From positions 1 to 64,000 of the forward strand of contig JAKAJS010000010.1 of the NCBI GenBank assembly GCA_021813685.1: a DNA stretch of 64,000 nucleotides, given 5' to 3'. Position 1 is the first letter of the stretch. Each line of letters starts with the position of its first letter. A program made the position numbers and the translations under genes. The notes under the pieces are model-generated. The model was not told the DNA's origin. It saw nothing but the letters and a program-made list of their open reading frames with translations, and did no database searches. Source of the DNA: Deltaproteobacteria bacterium (GTDB lineage: Bacteria > Desulfobacterota > Syntrophobacteria > Syntrophobacterales > Syntrophobacteraceae). Shown here one piece after another: positions 43,256 through 52,573 of this stretch.

Positions 43256-43801
43256 ATGGTTGAGCCTGGTTCCAGGGTGCGCAGCACCACAGTGATAGTT
43301 ATCCGTAAGGATGGCCGGGTTGTGATGGCCGGAGACGGCCAGGTGACGATGGGGGAGACCATTGTAAAGCAGCAGGCCAAAAAGATCCGCAGGCTCTACC
43401 ATGATAAGATTCTAACGGGCTTTGCGGGGTCCACCGCCGATGCGTTCACGCTGTTTGAAAGGCTGGAAGCCAAACTCGAACAGTATAACGGAAACCTCAA
43501 ACGTGCCGCGGTGGAACTGGCCAAGGACTGGCGGATGGACCGGGCACTTCGCAGGCTGGAGGCGCTGCTTGTAGCCGCCGATGCCAAGGATGCTTTCATT
43601 CTGAGCGGCACCGGGGATGTGATCGAGCCTGACGACGGCTTTGCGGCCGTGGGGTCGGGGGCGCCCTATGCGCTTGCCGCCGCGCGCGCCCTGGACCGCC
43701 ATACCAACCTGTCGGCCCGCGAGATCGCCGAGGAAGCCATGAGCATCGCCGCGTCGATCTGCATTTATACGAACAGGGAATTTGTGATCGAGGAGCTGTG
43801 A
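43256..43801 (+). CDS. hslV: ATP-dependent protease proteolytic subunit HslV
   Basis: HslV is the threonine protease ring of the HslUV (ClpQY) complex. The catalytic Thr lies after ten residues, in [20 protein letters not shown], so a propeptide must be removed, unlike in E. coli where only Met precedes the Thr. [30 protein letters not shown] and [14 protein letters not shown] are typical. A GTG at 43277 would leave a shorter three-residue propeptide. The gene is followed three bases later by hslU. Confidence 0.94.
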   Translation: MVEPGSRVRSTTVIVIRKDGRVVMAGDGQVTMGETIVKQQAKKIRRLYHDKILTGFAGSTADAFTLFERLEAKLEQYNGNLKRAAVELAKDWRMDRALRRLEALLVAADAKDAFILSGTGDVIEPDDGFAAVGSGAPYALAAARALDRHTNLSAREIAEEAMSIAASICIYTNREFVIEEL

Positions 43802-43804
43802 TAG

Positions 43805-45193
43805 ATGCAACAACCCCTTACACCGGCTGAAATTGTAAGCGAACTGGATAAATATATCATCGGCCAGAAAGATGCCAAGCGCATGGTCGCCATCGCGTTG
43901 CGAAACAGGTGGCGACGCCAGCAGGTGCCCGAACATCTGCGCGATGAGATAGCGCCCAAAAATATCATCATGATCGGGGCGACCGGGGTGGGCAAAACCG
44001 AGATCGCCCGCCGTCTCGCCCGTCTCGCCCAGTCTCCTTTTCTCAAAGTGGAGGCCAGCAAGTTCACCGAGGTCGGCTACGTGGGCCGGGACGTCGAGTC
44101 CATGATTCGAGACCTCACCGAACTGGGGGTGAGCCTGGTGCGAAACGAGGAGATGGAAGGGGTGAAGGTAAAGGCCGAGGAGATCGCCGAGGAAAAACTG
44201 CTCGACATCCTGCTGCCCCCCAAGCAGTCGAACACCGCCGAGGTGCGCGAGCATCCCTTTCCCGATGAGCCCACGGCCTTGATCGCGGCCAAACAGGAGG
44301 CCGATCAGGCCGATTCGACCAGGGAAAAATTAAGAAAACTGCTCCGCAAGGGCGCCCTCGACGACCGCTACGTCGACCTCGAGGTCCCCGACCGAAACAT
44401 CCCCATGATCGAAATATTCGCCGGCGCGGGCATGGAGGATATGGACTACAACCTCCGGGAAATGCTCGGCTCGATGATGCCCAAGCGGACCAAGCGCAGG
44501 AAGGTGAAAATCCCCGAGGCGCGCGAAATCCTCATCGCCGACGAATCCCAAAGACTCATCGATATGGACAGGGTGATCAAGCTGGCCATCGAGAGGGTCG
44601 AACACTCGGGAATCGTTTTCCTGGATGAAATCGATAAGATCGCCGGAAGAGAATCCGGGGGCAGGGGACCCGATGTCTCCCGGGAGGGCGTTCAGCGCGA
44701 TCTTCTGCCCATAGTGGAAGGTTCCACCGTAACGACCAAGTACGGAATGGTCAAAACCGACCACATCCTTTTCATCGCCTCGGGCGCGTTCCACATCGCC
44801 AAGCCCTCCGATCTCATCCCGGAGCTTCAGGGCCGTTTCCCCATCCGCGTCGAACTCACCTCGCTTTCCAAGGAGGATTTCGTGCGCATCCTGAAGGAAC
44901 CTGAAAACGCCCTGATCGCCCAGTACAAGGCGTTGCTCGAAACCGAAGGGGTCGAACTCGTCTTTAGCCCCGAGGCCATCGACGAACTGGCCGAAATCGC
45001 CTATCAGGTCAATTCGAGAACTGAAAATATCGGCGCACGGAGACTGCACACGGTCATGGAAAAGCTTTTGAGCGATATCTCCTTCAACGCCCCCGACCTC
45101 AAGGGCCAGACCGTCCACGTAACTCCCGACTACGTTCGTAGTATTCTGAACGAGATCATCAAGGACGAGGATTTGAGTCGCTATATTTTATAG
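43805..45193 (+). CDS. hslU: ATPase subunit HslU
   Basis: The 462-residue AAA+ unfoldase drives substrates into HslV. Walker A is GATGVGKTE, Walker [10 protein letters not shown], and the insertion domain lies between (about 110-250). Pore loop GRDVESM (YVGRDVES), sensor and the C-terminal DLSRYIL that docks into HslV are intact. It is 3 bases behind hslV. A repeat-rich region follows. Confidence 0.96.
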   Translation: MQQPLTPAEIVSELDKYIIGQKDAKRMVAIALRNRWRRQQVPEHLRDEIAPKNIIMIGATGVGKTEIARRLARLAQSPFLKVEASKFTEVGYVGRDVESMIRDLTELGVSLVRNEEMEGVKVKAEEIAEEKLLDILLPPKQSNTAEVREHPFPDEPTALIAAKQEADQADSTREKLRKLLRKGALDDRYVDLEVPDRNIPMIEIFAGAGMEDMDYNLREMLGSMMPKRTKRRKVKIPEAREILIADESQRLIDMDRVIKLAIERVEHSGIVFLDEIDKIAGRESGGRGPDVSREGVQRDLLPIVEGSTVTTKYGMVKTDHILFIASGAFHIAKPSDLIPELQGRFPIRVELTSLSKEDFVRILKEPENALIAQYKALLETEGVELVFSPEAIDELAEIAYQVNSRTENIGARRLHTVMEKLLSDISFNAPDLKGQTVHVTPDYVRSILNEIIKDEDLSRYIL

Positions 45194-45315
45194 TGAACAG
45201 TGAACAGTGAACAGTGAACAGTGAACAGAAAAAAACTGCTTCCCCTGTTCACTGTAGTTGTCAGTGAACAGAAAAAACCTTCTTCCCTTTACTGTTCACC
45301 GCTCACTGTTCACTG
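45193..45315. repeat. GTGAACA heptamer array with inverted copies
   Basis: Five GTGAACA units stand in tandem (45193-45227) directly at the hslU stop. Beyond them lie inverted copies: CTGTTCACTG (45245-45254) pairs with CAGTGAACAG (45262-45271) in a perfect 10-pair hairpin, and more TGTTCAC copies follow to 45315. The region separates the convergent hslU and queE genes and may fold as a terminator, though T-runs are poor on the plus strand. Confidence 0.85.
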
Positions 45316-45319
45316 TCCC

Positions 45320-45958
45320 TCACACGCCCCTCGCCTCGGGGTCCCAGATGAGTTTGTGCAGTTGGAGATTTAGCCGGACCGCGAGGCGGTCTCCGAGAAT
45401 CCATCGGGCAAGGATGCGGGGTTCGAGGGCGCCGAAGACCGGGGAGAAATTGATCGTGCATTCCGCATCCGGCATGGTTTCCAGGATGTGCCGGGCGAAT
45501 TCGTAGTCTTCGCGGCTCCCGAGGACGAATTTGAGTTCGTCGCGCGCCCCCACCTTCGCCAGGTTTCGCAAATCGTTTCGTCCCGCCATGCCGCTCGAAG
45601 GGCACTTGATATCGACGATTCTTTTGCAGCGCGCGTCCACCGCTCCTACATCCAGACTCCCGTTGGTTTCCAGAAGGACCTCGTGGCCGGCGTCGAGCAG
45701 TTTTACGATGAGTTCGGGGGTGTCTGCCTGAAGAAGGGGTTCTCCTCCGGTTACCTCCACAAGATCGCACCGCAGGTTTCGGACTCGTTCGAGAATTTCG
45801 GAAATTTCGAGAAACTCCCCCTGTTCGTACGCATAGCGCGTATCGCAGTAGGCGCATCTCAGGTTGCACCCGGTAAGCCGTACAAAAACGCACGGCTCTC
45901 CGGCCCGGGACGACTCCCCCTGGATGCTGTGGAAAATTTCGTTCACCTGTATCGCCAT
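45320..45958 (-). CDS. queE: 7-carboxy-7-deazaguanine synthase
   Basis: This 212-residue radical-SAM enzyme makes the 7-deazaguanine core of queuosine from carboxytetrahydropterin. The cluster motif is CNLRCAYCDT (C-x3-C-x2-C), and IQGESSRAGEPCVFVRLTG and EVTGGEPLLQ are typical. The rest of the queuosine pathway is not in the window. It is convergent to hslU across the heptamer repeat array. Confidence 0.94.
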   Translation of the reverse strand: MAIQVNEIFHSIQGESSRAGEPCVFVRLTGCNLRCAYCDTRYAYEQGEFLEISEILERVRNLRCDLVEVTGGEPLLQADTPELIVKLLDAGHEVLLETNGSLDVGAVDARCKRIVDIKCPSSGMAGRNDLRNLAKVGARDELKFVLGSREDYEFARHILETMPDAECTINFSPVFGALEPRILARWILGDRLAVRLNLQLHKLIWDPEARGV

Positions 45959-46124
45959 TCGCCCACTATAACCCGACTCAAGTGCAAGAGCAAAGGATGT
46001 TCAGGTCCTTTTCTCCATGTCCACTTCTGTCCGTGCGGTGGATTTTTACGCGATTGCCATTATGTTGGAGACTGGCGCGCGATATGTCGGAAACCGCCGG
46101 TTGCTGGCCGAGGAATAGACTTTC

Positions 46125-46952
46125 ATGTTTCGAAGACTTGGGATTTTTGCCAAATGCTCCAGGATAGCCGTTTTGATCCTTTTCGCCTCTTTGGGGTTGA
46201 TCCGCGCGAACGCCTCCGCATATACGGCCCAGGAACTCGCCACCATCAAAGCCTACCGGGAGGTGGCGCCCTCGGTCGTAAATATCACCACGAACCTGTG
46301 TGAGCCCGGCTATTTCTATTGTGCCGTTCCTTCTATGAAGGGGATCGGCTCCGGAGTGGTGCTGAGGCCCGATGGGCTTATCATCACCAATTACCACGTC
46401 GTCTATGGCGCCAGAGACATCGAAGTGACGGTTTTCGACCGCAGGCGGTTCAAGGCCAGAATTATCGCCTCCGACCCCGGGGACGACCTGAGCGTAATCA
46501 AGGTGGATCCGGGCAGGAAGCCGCTCAAAGCGATCCGGCTGGGAGACTCGCATGCGCTGCAAATCGGGCAGAGAGTCCTTGCTCTGGGCAATCCGTTCGG
46601 TTTGGGGGAGACCCTGACCGCCGGGGTCGTCAGCATGACCGGCAGGACCGTCAAAGACAAGGGGAAAGTGTACAGGGATCTCATTCAAACCGATGCGACC
46701 ATAAATCCGGGCAACTCCGGGGGGGCGTTGGTGGACCTTTCCGGAAGGCTCATAGGGATTTGCACTGCGATCGTGAGTCCTAACGGCGCGAGCATACGCA
46801 TCGGGTTTGCCACCCCCGTGAGTCGCGTGAGGAAAGTGGCACCCGGACTCATGGACCCCGGGCGGCGCAGTGCTGCCTGGATCCCTTTTGTCCTGCTTGT
46901 TTTCCTCGTGCTGCGAATGCTCTACAGCAGGCGACGCCGTGTCGCGGGATAG
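46125..46952 (+). CDS. Trypsin-like serine protease without PDZ, C-terminal anchor
   Basis: The 275-residue protein is a HtrA-type protease with an N-terminal signal sequence (IAVLILFASLGLIRANASA) and the triad TNYHVV (His), DDLSVIKV (Asp) and NPGNSGGALV (Ser). It stops after the protease domain; instead of a PDZ it has a membrane segment WIPFVLLVFLVLRMLY and a basic end. It is likely tethered to the inner membrane facing the periplasm. A second HtrA-like gene follows after 39 bases, so the two may work together. Confidence 0.87.
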   Translation: MFRRLGIFAKCSRIAVLILFASLGLIRANASAYTAQELATIKAYREVAPSVVNITTNLCEPGYFYCAVPSMKGIGSGVVLRPDGLIITNYHVVYGARDIEVTVFDRRRFKARIIASDPGDDLSVIKVDPGRKPLKAIRLGDSHALQIGQRVLALGNPFGLGETLTAGVVSMTGRTVKDKGKVYRDLIQTDATINPGNSGGALVDLSGRLIGICTAIVSPNGASIRIGFATPVSRVRKVAPGLMDPGRRSAAWIPFVLLVFLVLRMLYSRRRRVAG

Positions 46953-46991
46953 GGGAATGCGCTCCATTCCATTACAAGGGGAAAAGGCGCC

Positions 46992-48131
46992 ATGCGGTAC
47001 ACGAAAATCCTTAGCCTGGCTCTTGCGGTTCTGTTCCTGCTTTTGTCCTCCCCGGCTCTGGCTCTCACCCGGGAAGAACAAAACAACATAGAGCTCTACA
47101 AGCATCTTTCCCCCGGAGTGGTGAAGATCACCAGTACGGTTATGGAGCACGATCTGCTCATGCAGGCGGTTCCCGCCGAGGGGACCGGGTCGGGTTCGAT
47201 CATCGACCCGGGGGGCTACATCCTCACAAACAAACATGTCATCGGCGAGCGCAAGCTGGAGGTGACACTGGCCGACGGCAGAAAGTTCAGGGCACGACTT
47301 ATCGGTTCGGATTCCAACACCGATCTTGCGGTCCTAAAGATAAACGCCGGCAAAGAAAAGCTTACCGTTATCCCCATGGGGAATTCGGACCATCTGCAGG
47401 TGGGCCAGAAAGCCTTGTCGATTGGAGATCCGTTCGGGCTGGGCAAAAGCCTCACCGTCGGGGTGATCAGTTCGGTGGGGCGTACGATGAGGGCGGCAAA
47501 CGGCGCTCTGGTCGAAGATGTCATCCAGACCGACGCTGCGATCAACCCCGGCAATTCGGGAGGACCCCTTATCGATTCGTCCGGAAAAATGATCGGCATC
47601 ACCACGGCGATCTTCAGTCCTACGGGGGCAAGTGTGGGGATCGGCTTCGCCATACCGATCAACCTGGCAAGACGGGTTGAAGTCGAACTGATCAAAAAGG
47701 GATACTACAGCTACCCTTACCTGGGGGCCACTCTGATGAGCCTTTTTCCCGATATCGCCGAAACGCTCAAACTTCCGGTCCGAAGAGGCGCACTGGTAAT
47801 CGCGATGGTGCCCGGCGGACCCGCTGAAAAAGCGGGCCTTAAAGGCGGAAATCACAAGGAGCGGATCGGGAATGACGTTGTAATGAGCGGTGGAGATGTG
47901 ATAGTGAGTGTGAACGGGGTCGAGGTGGGGGATGCGGATGCGGCTGTTCGCCAGATCGACAGGCTGCATCCCGGAGACAGGGTTCGGCTGGGAATTGTCC
48001 GAAGTGACGGCGCCTCGCAGGTCCTCACCGTAACTCTTGGGGAAAGACCCCGGGAGAAAAATAAATTGGGCAGCCGTGAGTCGCTCGATCCGGACCAGAC
48101 TGCGGGTACCCCCTGGAGAGTGCTGCAATGA
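46992..48131 (+). CDS. HtrA/DegP-like serine protease with PDZ domain
   Basis: The 379-residue secreted protease has a signal peptide (LSLALAVLFLLLSSPALA), the triad TNKHVIG (His), NTDLAVLKI (Asp) and NPGNSGGPLI (Ser), and one PDZ domain (about 255-350, with GALVIAMVPGGPAEKAGLKGG). It probably degrades or refolds damaged envelope proteins. It shares a four-base overlap (ATGA) with gpmI, an unusual pairing of an envelope protease with a glycolytic gene, probably only by position. Confidence 0.92.
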   Translation: MRYTKILSLALAVLFLLLSSPALALTREEQNNIELYKHLSPGVVKITSTVMEHDLLMQAVPAEGTGSGSIIDPGGYILTNKHVIGERKLEVTLADGRKFRARLIGSDSNTDLAVLKINAGKEKLTVIPMGNSDHLQVGQKALSIGDPFGLGKSLTVGVISSVGRTMRAANGALVEDVIQTDAAINPGNSGGPLIDSSGKMIGITTAIFSPTGASVGIGFAIPINLARRVEVELIKKGYYSYPYLGATLMSLFPDIAETLKLPVRRGALVIAMVPGGPAEKAGLKGGNHKERIGNDVVMSGGDVIVSVNGVEVGDADAAVRQIDRLHPGDRVRLGIVRSDGASQVLTVTLGERPREKNKLGSRESLDPDQTAGTPWRVLQ

Positions 48132-49798
48132 CAGGTATGGTGAATCTACTGACGCACCGCAGTCCGCGCCCGGTGACCCTGGCAATCATGGACGGCGTCG
48201 GTTTTCGCGAGGAGGCGCTGGGTAATGCGGTGGCAAACGCCTTTACTCCCAATCTCGACTGGCTCTTGGCTAACTGTCCTTTTCGGCTGTTGCGCGCGCA
48301 TGGCACAGCGGTAGGGCTTCCCTCCGATCACGATATGGGCAACTCCGAAGTGGGGCATAACGCTTTGGGCGGGGGTCGCTTCTATCCCCAGGGAGCCAGA
48401 CTGGTCAATGAGGCCGTCCAAAGCGGAGCGATTTTTAACGGCAACGCCTGGCAACAGTTGGTCAAGTACTGTTTCGATCACGACGGCGCGATGCACTTCC
48501 TGGGCCTTCTTTCCGACGGAGATGTTCACAGCCACATAAAGCACCTCGAAGCGATGCTGAGCCACCTCGCTTTTCAGGATAAGCTCCAACGGGCGCGGGT
48601 CCACATCCTGCTCGACGGCCGGGACGTGGGGGAGACTTCGGCGCTCGAATATGTCGAGAGGCTCGAAACGCTTCTGGAAAGCCTGCGGACCGAAGCCGGC
48701 GTGGATTTTCGCATCGCAAGCGGGGGCGGGCGCATGAAGATCACCATGGACCGCTACGAAGCCAATTGGGACATGGTGGAACTGGGATGGAAGACTCATG
48801 TCGCAGCAGACGGCCGGCGGTTTCCTTCCGCCGAGGCGGCCATAACGACTTACCGCCGGGAGGAACCCGGGATAATCGACCAGGACTTGCCCCCGTTTAT
48901 AATCGCCGACGGAGCGGGAAACCCCGTAGGGCCGGTCCGGGACGGCGATGCGGTCGTCTATTTCAACTTTCGCGGCGACAGGGCCATCGAGATCAGCCGG
49001 GCCTTCGAGGAAGAAGATTTTTCCCGCTTCCCACGCGTTCCACACCCGAAGGTGATGTATGCCGGAATGATGGAGTACGACACCGAACTGCACATTCCCA
49101 AGCTTTTTCTGGTCGATCCCCCGCATATCGACCACACCGTGGGCGAGTATCTCTCGACCCATAATCTGCGCGAGATGGCGATAAGCGAGACACAAAAATA
49201 CGGCCATGTCACCTATTTCTGGAACGGCAACAGGTCCGGCAAGATAGACGAAAAGCTCGAAGACTATATCGAGGTGCCCTCCGACATGCCCCCCTTTGAG
49301 GAGCGGCCATGGATGAAGGCGGCCGAAATAACCGATAAAACCGTTGAGGCGATCCTTTCCAAACGCTACGACCTGATACGGCTGAACTATCCCAACGGCG
49401 ATATGGTCGGCCACACCGGCGTCTACCAGGCGGCCCGGATAGCCGTCGAAACAGTGGATCTGTGCCTGGGAAGGCTTATGGCCGCCACCCGGAAGGCGGG
49501 CGGTATTCTGATCGTTACCGCCGACCACGGCAACGCCGAGGAAATGTTTGAAATCGACTCCAAGACCGGAAAGCCCAAAGTCTACCCGAACGGTAAAATC
49601 AGGGCAAAAACCGCTCACACTACAAATCCCGTGTGGTTCATAGTCTTTGACCCAACCGGGGAGGGCTGTATCGAGTTCAACCCCGAAATCGCAAACCCGG
49701 GCCTCACAAACGTTGCCCCGACTCTCATGCAGCTGCTCGGGATCGACCCCCCGGAAATCTACGATCCGCCTCTTTTGCTTTTCAGACAAGGGTGCTGA
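48128..49798 (+). CDS. gpmI: 2,3-bisphosphoglycerate-independent phosphoglycerate mutase
   Basis: The 556-residue enzyme interconverts 3- and 2-phosphoglycerate with two manganese ions. The phospho-serine is in SDHDMGNSEVGHNAL (Ser73), metal residues in LAIMDGVG and TADHGNAEE, and substrate arginines in LLDGRDVGET and FRGDRAIE. The length slightly exceeds the usual 510-515 because of insertions (for example around KSG-KPKVYPNGK). ATG 48128 overlaps the preceding stop. Confidence 0.94.
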   Translation: MTGMVNLLTHRSPRPVTLAIMDGVGFREEALGNAVANAFTPNLDWLLANCPFRLLRAHGTAVGLPSDHDMGNSEVGHNALGGGRFYPQGARLVNEAVQSGAIFNGNAWQQLVKYCFDHDGAMHFLGLLSDGDVHSHIKHLEAMLSHLAFQDKLQRARVHILLDGRDVGETSALEYVERLETLLESLRTEAGVDFRIASGGGRMKITMDRYEANWDMVELGWKTHVAADGRRFPSAEAAITTYRREEPGIIDQDLPPFIIADGAGNPVGPVRDGDAVVYFNFRGDRAIEISRAFEEEDFSRFPRVPHPKVMYAGMMEYDTELHIPKLFLVDPPHIDHTVGEYLSTHNLREMAISETQKYGHVTYFWNGNRSGKIDEKLEDYIEVPSDMPPFEERPWMKAAEITDKTVEAILSKRYDLIRLNYPNGDMVGHTGVYQAARIAVETVDLCLGRLMAATRKAGGILIVTADHGNAEEMFEIDSKTGKPKVYPNGKIRAKTAHTTNPVWFIVFDPTGEGCIEFNPEIANPGLTNVAPTLMQLLGIDPPEIYDPPLLLFRQGC

Positions 49799-49801
49799 TT
49801 G

Positions 49802-49854
49802 GTGATTAGTGGACTGGTGCCGAGAGCTTTTTCTACTCACCAGCCACTAATCAC
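49802..49854. terminator. Long palindrome after gpmI
   Basis: GTGATTAGTGG plus CTGGTG (49802-49819) pairs with CACCAG plus CCACTAATCAC (49838-49854), 17 pairs with a single unpaired A. On the plus strand it is followed by TGATCTTTTGATTTT. The arms are made of TGATTAG-like heptamers, like the other repeats of the window. It ends gpmI and possibly the convergent nitroreductase gene. Confidence 0.75.
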
Positions 49855-49867
49855 TGATCTTTTGATT

Positions 49868-50410
49868 TTAGAATTTTTCGTGATGTACGAATTGAGTGAC
49901 CTCCCGGCGCCCGGGGGCGCCGGTACCCTTTGCGGCATATCCGAGCGGGATGAGTGTGACCAGTTCGTAGCCTTCGGGCACCTTGAGGGCCTCCCTGGCT
50001 TTTTCGTGATCGAACAAGCCGGTGATAACCGTTCCAAGGCCTTCGTTTTGCGCGGCCAGGCAAAGAGTCTGCGTCGCAAGCCCCAGATCGAACATGAACC
50101 AGTCTCCGAATTTGGTTGTGGACTGTCCCTTATAGAAGCCCGCCGATTGGAGTTTACCGCATACGGCAATCACGATGGGCGCTTCCACCATGGCACGGGT
50201 TGCCGGATTGCCCTTTGACATGGTCTGCTGGAGCTTTTCCTTTATCTCCCGGTCTTTTACCACGATAATTTCCCAGCACTGGGTATTCGCCCAGGAGGGC
50301 GTCCACCGTACCGCTTCGAGCACGCGGTTGAGCACTTCTTCGGGAACTTGTCTCTCCTCGTAGTTTCGAATGCTGCGGCGATTGAGTATGACATCCGTAA
50401 TATCGGCCAC
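49868..50410 (-). CDS. Nitroreductase family protein
   Basis: The 180-residue FMN-dependent oxidoreductase starts with ILNRRSIRNYEERQVPEE, the FMN-binding arginine-serine stretch of the nitroreductase family, and has APIVIAVCG, GLATQTLCLAAQNEGLGTV and PEGYELVTLIPLGYA. Many members of this short type act in anaerobes as reductases for nitro or quinone substrates; the true substrate is unknown. It stands alone, convergent to gpmI. Confidence 0.9.
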   Translation of the reverse strand: MADITDVILNRRSIRNYEERQVPEEVLNRVLEAVRWTPSWANTQCWEIIVVKDREIKEKLQQTMSKGNPATRAMVEAPIVIAVCGKLQSAGFYKGQSTTKFGDWFMFDLGLATQTLCLAAQNEGLGTVITGLFDHEKAREALKVPEGYELVTLIPLGYAAKGTGAPGRREVTQFVHHEKF

Positions 50411-50604
50411 GATCTTCCTCCCTTTATTTTCAGGTAAGATTCCTATCCTATAAGCCCCCTTACCTTATGGTACCGGCTTGCCTCCGTCAAGGCCTTTACG
50501 AGAGCCGGGGACCGGGAAGAAGTAATGCCGAAGGGAGGGAGCTTGGGGTCCCTTCCTTTCCGGCATGCGGTACGAGAAGTAAAACGAATCGGGAACCAGG
50601 AGCC

Positions 50605-51114
50605 TCAGGCTCCGGGGAGCCCCTCGACCAAAAGAGGCTCGGCCGACGGAGCGGACGTTTGGCTCCCTTCCAGCTCAAAGGGGTTGATGACTGTAACGGG
50701 TATGGGGGAGGTTTTGACGATTTTTCCCGCCATATCTCCGAAGAGCGTTCGCTCGAAGAAGGGAAGATGATAGGCGGCCACAATCACCATATCGGCGTCT
50801 TGCGAGGCGATGTAGTCCCGGATTTGTTCAACGGGGTTTCCGTGCAGCACAACCCTTTTCACTCGGGGAACATCCTGGAAATATTTTTCGGCGAATTCTT
50901 CCAGGTCCCGTTCGGCGAGCGCCCTATCCTCCCTTTCCATCAGATCGAGCGACCTGTGGGGAATGAAAAAGGTATCGTATCCTTTGAATATGTCCACCGC
51001 CAGTACGAGGTGCAGTTCGGCGTCCAGACTTTCGACAACGGAACGTACCCGGGAAGCGATGCGGTGGGAGGAACCGGCGAGATCTACCGGAAAAATGACT
51101 TTCTTGACTGACAT
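50605..51114 (-). CDS. Universal stress protein (UspA family)
   Basis: The 169-residue product has the UspA fold: KVIFPVDLAGSSHR, a long helix and the nucleotide loop region ADMVIVAAYHLPFFERTLFGDMAGKIVKTSPIPVTVIN. The canonical GxxGxxxxxxGS ATP motif is degenerate here (the G-x2-G part reads AAYHLPFFERTLFGDMA), so it may not bind ATP in the usual way. The TGA stop lies in the loop of a small hairpin, GGAGCC-TCA-GGCTCC at 50599-50613. Confidence 0.85.
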   Translation of the reverse strand: MSVKKVIFPVDLAGSSHRIASRVRSVVESLDAELHLVLAVDIFKGYDTFFIPHRSLDLMEREDRALAERDLEEFAEKYFQDVPRVKRVVLHGNPVEQIRDYIASQDADMVIVAAYHLPFFERTLFGDMAGKIVKTSPIPVTVINPFELEGSQTSAPSAEPLLVEGLPGA

Positions 51115-51423
51115 TGCACCCTCCTGCGGGCGATCTTGGCATCGTCAAGGTCGCCCCGATGTGGATTATCACATATTATAATCATCAAAACGCACGGCAG
51201 GAATGACATATAGGGACTCCCATGGCAGTGCTCCCAAAAAACATAGGTTTGTAAACTAATTCCGGACGCCGTCCGTTATTTAGGTGAAGAGTGTTTCGCG
51301 GTTGCTTTCCGAGTGTGTCGAGGGCCGCGAAAAGACGTTTCCTATTGCGAGGAAGTGGTTCATAATGCGTAGAGTGCAAGGGGGATAAAAATCACATACA
51401 CGACAGGGTGTGTTCTCTTCAGG
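51115..51423. other. Region between the stress protein gene and the sigma gene
   Basis: No gene is seen in these 309 bases. The stretch has a small palindrome CGGACG-C-CGTCCG around 51265-51277, GTTTGTAAAC near 51246, and a possible weak promoter TTTCCT-N17-CATAAT close to 51338-51366 before the sigma gene. I have no firm function for any of these. Confidence 0.4.
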
Positions 51424-52068
51424 ATGAATCTGACCGAAGATCTTGAACTGAAAGTCTCCCTCCGGGAGGAGCAGATTTCCGCGCTCGTGGAGAAGGCAAG
51501 GGAGGGGGACCGCGATGCTTTTGAAAAGCTCATGGCTCTTCATCAGGACGAGATTTTTCGATTGGTGTTTTTCCGCACCCGCTCCCGGATCGATTCCGAG
51601 GATTTGACGCAGGACATTTTTCTGTCTGCCTTCAAATACCTGCCCCAGCTCAAGGACTCGGACAGGTTTCGCCCCTGGCTCTACAGAATAGCGCTCAACC
51701 GGGTGCATGATTTTCACAGGAAAAACAAGTTTCTTGCTTTTTTAGGGATGACCGAGCCCAGGGAAGATGCAGATGTGGCCGATATCGAACCGCACCATGA
51801 TCCCGGCGCGCTCGACACAGTCATCCGAAAAGAGTTCTGGTCGCATGTTAAGCGGTTATCGAAGCGATTTTCGCGGATGGAAAAAGAGGTGTTTTTCTTG
51901 CGGTTCGCCGACGATCTGAATTTGAGGGAAATAGCCCAAACTCTTAACCGGAGCGAGAGCGCAGTGAAGACCCATCTGTACCGCGCGATCAAAAAATTCA
52001 AAGAGGACACCACTTTGAATGATTTCTTACAGGGAGAATGGCATGGTGAAAAAAATCAGCCATCTTGA
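51424..52068 (+). CDS. ECF-type RNA polymerase sigma factor
   Basis: The 214-residue sigma factor has region 2 (about 25-95: KAREGDRDAFEKLMALHQDEIF, SEDLTQDIFLSAFKYL, and the DNA-melting RFRPWLYRIALNRVHDFHR) and region 4 (about 140-200: LSKRFSRMEKEVFFLRFADDLNLREIAQTLNRSESAVKTHLYRAIKK). It is a RpoE-like member. Its last codons overlap the anti-sigma start by 26 bases, the typical arrangement. It probably responds to an envelope signal and drives this operon. Confidence 0.9.
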   Translation: MNLTEDLELKVSLREEQISALVEKAREGDRDAFEKLMALHQDEIFRLVFFRTRSRIDSEDLTQDIFLSAFKYLPQLKDSDRFRPWLYRIALNRVHDFHRKNKFLAFLGMTEPREDADVADIEPHHDPGALDTVIRKEFWSHVKRLSKRFSRMEKEVFFLRFADDLNLREIAQTLNRSESAVKTHLYRAIKKFKEDTTLNDFLQGEWHGEKNQPS

Positions 52069-52573
52069 CGACAACCGGATTATCGAGGCCGTAGTCGATG
52101 AAAACGGCCTGGATGGAGTGTTGCGCCGTCATTTGTCCGAGTGCCCCGCCTGCCGCGCCCGAAAAGAGGAACTGCAAGCCAGGCTTGCGCAATTCGGAAA
52201 GATGTCGCGCACCGACATTCCTGTGGACTTTAAAAAACCGAGGCTTTCCCAAAAGAGCCCGGGGTTTCTGGCAACTGCATGGCGAAATCATCCCGTGCTG
52301 GCGTTCAGCGCCGCCTTGGCCCTGCTGGTTCTTTTCCTGAGTCCCATGGCAATCAATAAAGACAAACTCTTTACGAAGGCAGTCGTCTACCAGGAGATGC
52401 TCCAGGACGAGAAGTTCATGGCCGAGGTTCAAAACCTCGAGAAAGATCCTCTGCCCAGTTTCTATGTGGATATCTCGGGCGGCGGCGCCGGTCAACCGGA
52501 CACACCCTCCCCGGGACCCGGCGCAAAAAACGGTCCTGTCCTCTCACCCAAGGGTGGATCGAAAAATGCGTGA
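52043..52573 (+). CDS. Membrane-bound zinc-finger anti-sigma factor
   Basis: The 176-residue protein has the anti-sigma HxxxCxxC signature in LRRHLSECPACRARK, a single membrane segment (HPVLAFSAALALLVLFLSPMA) and a periplasmic tail rich in Gly and Pro. It should hold the upstream sigma factor at the membrane and release it by proteolysis. AGGGAGA before ATG 52043 decides the start over an earlier in-frame one at 52019. It overlaps the next gene by eight bases. Confidence 0.87.
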   Translation: MVKKISHLDDNRIIEAVVDENGLDGVLRRHLSECPACRARKEELQARLAQFGKMSRTDIPVDFKKPRLSQKSPGFLATAWRNHPVLAFSAALALLVLFLSPMAINKDKLFTKAVVYQEMLQDEKFMAEVQNLEKDPLPSFYVDISGGGAGQPDTPSPGPGAKNGPVLSPKGGSKNA

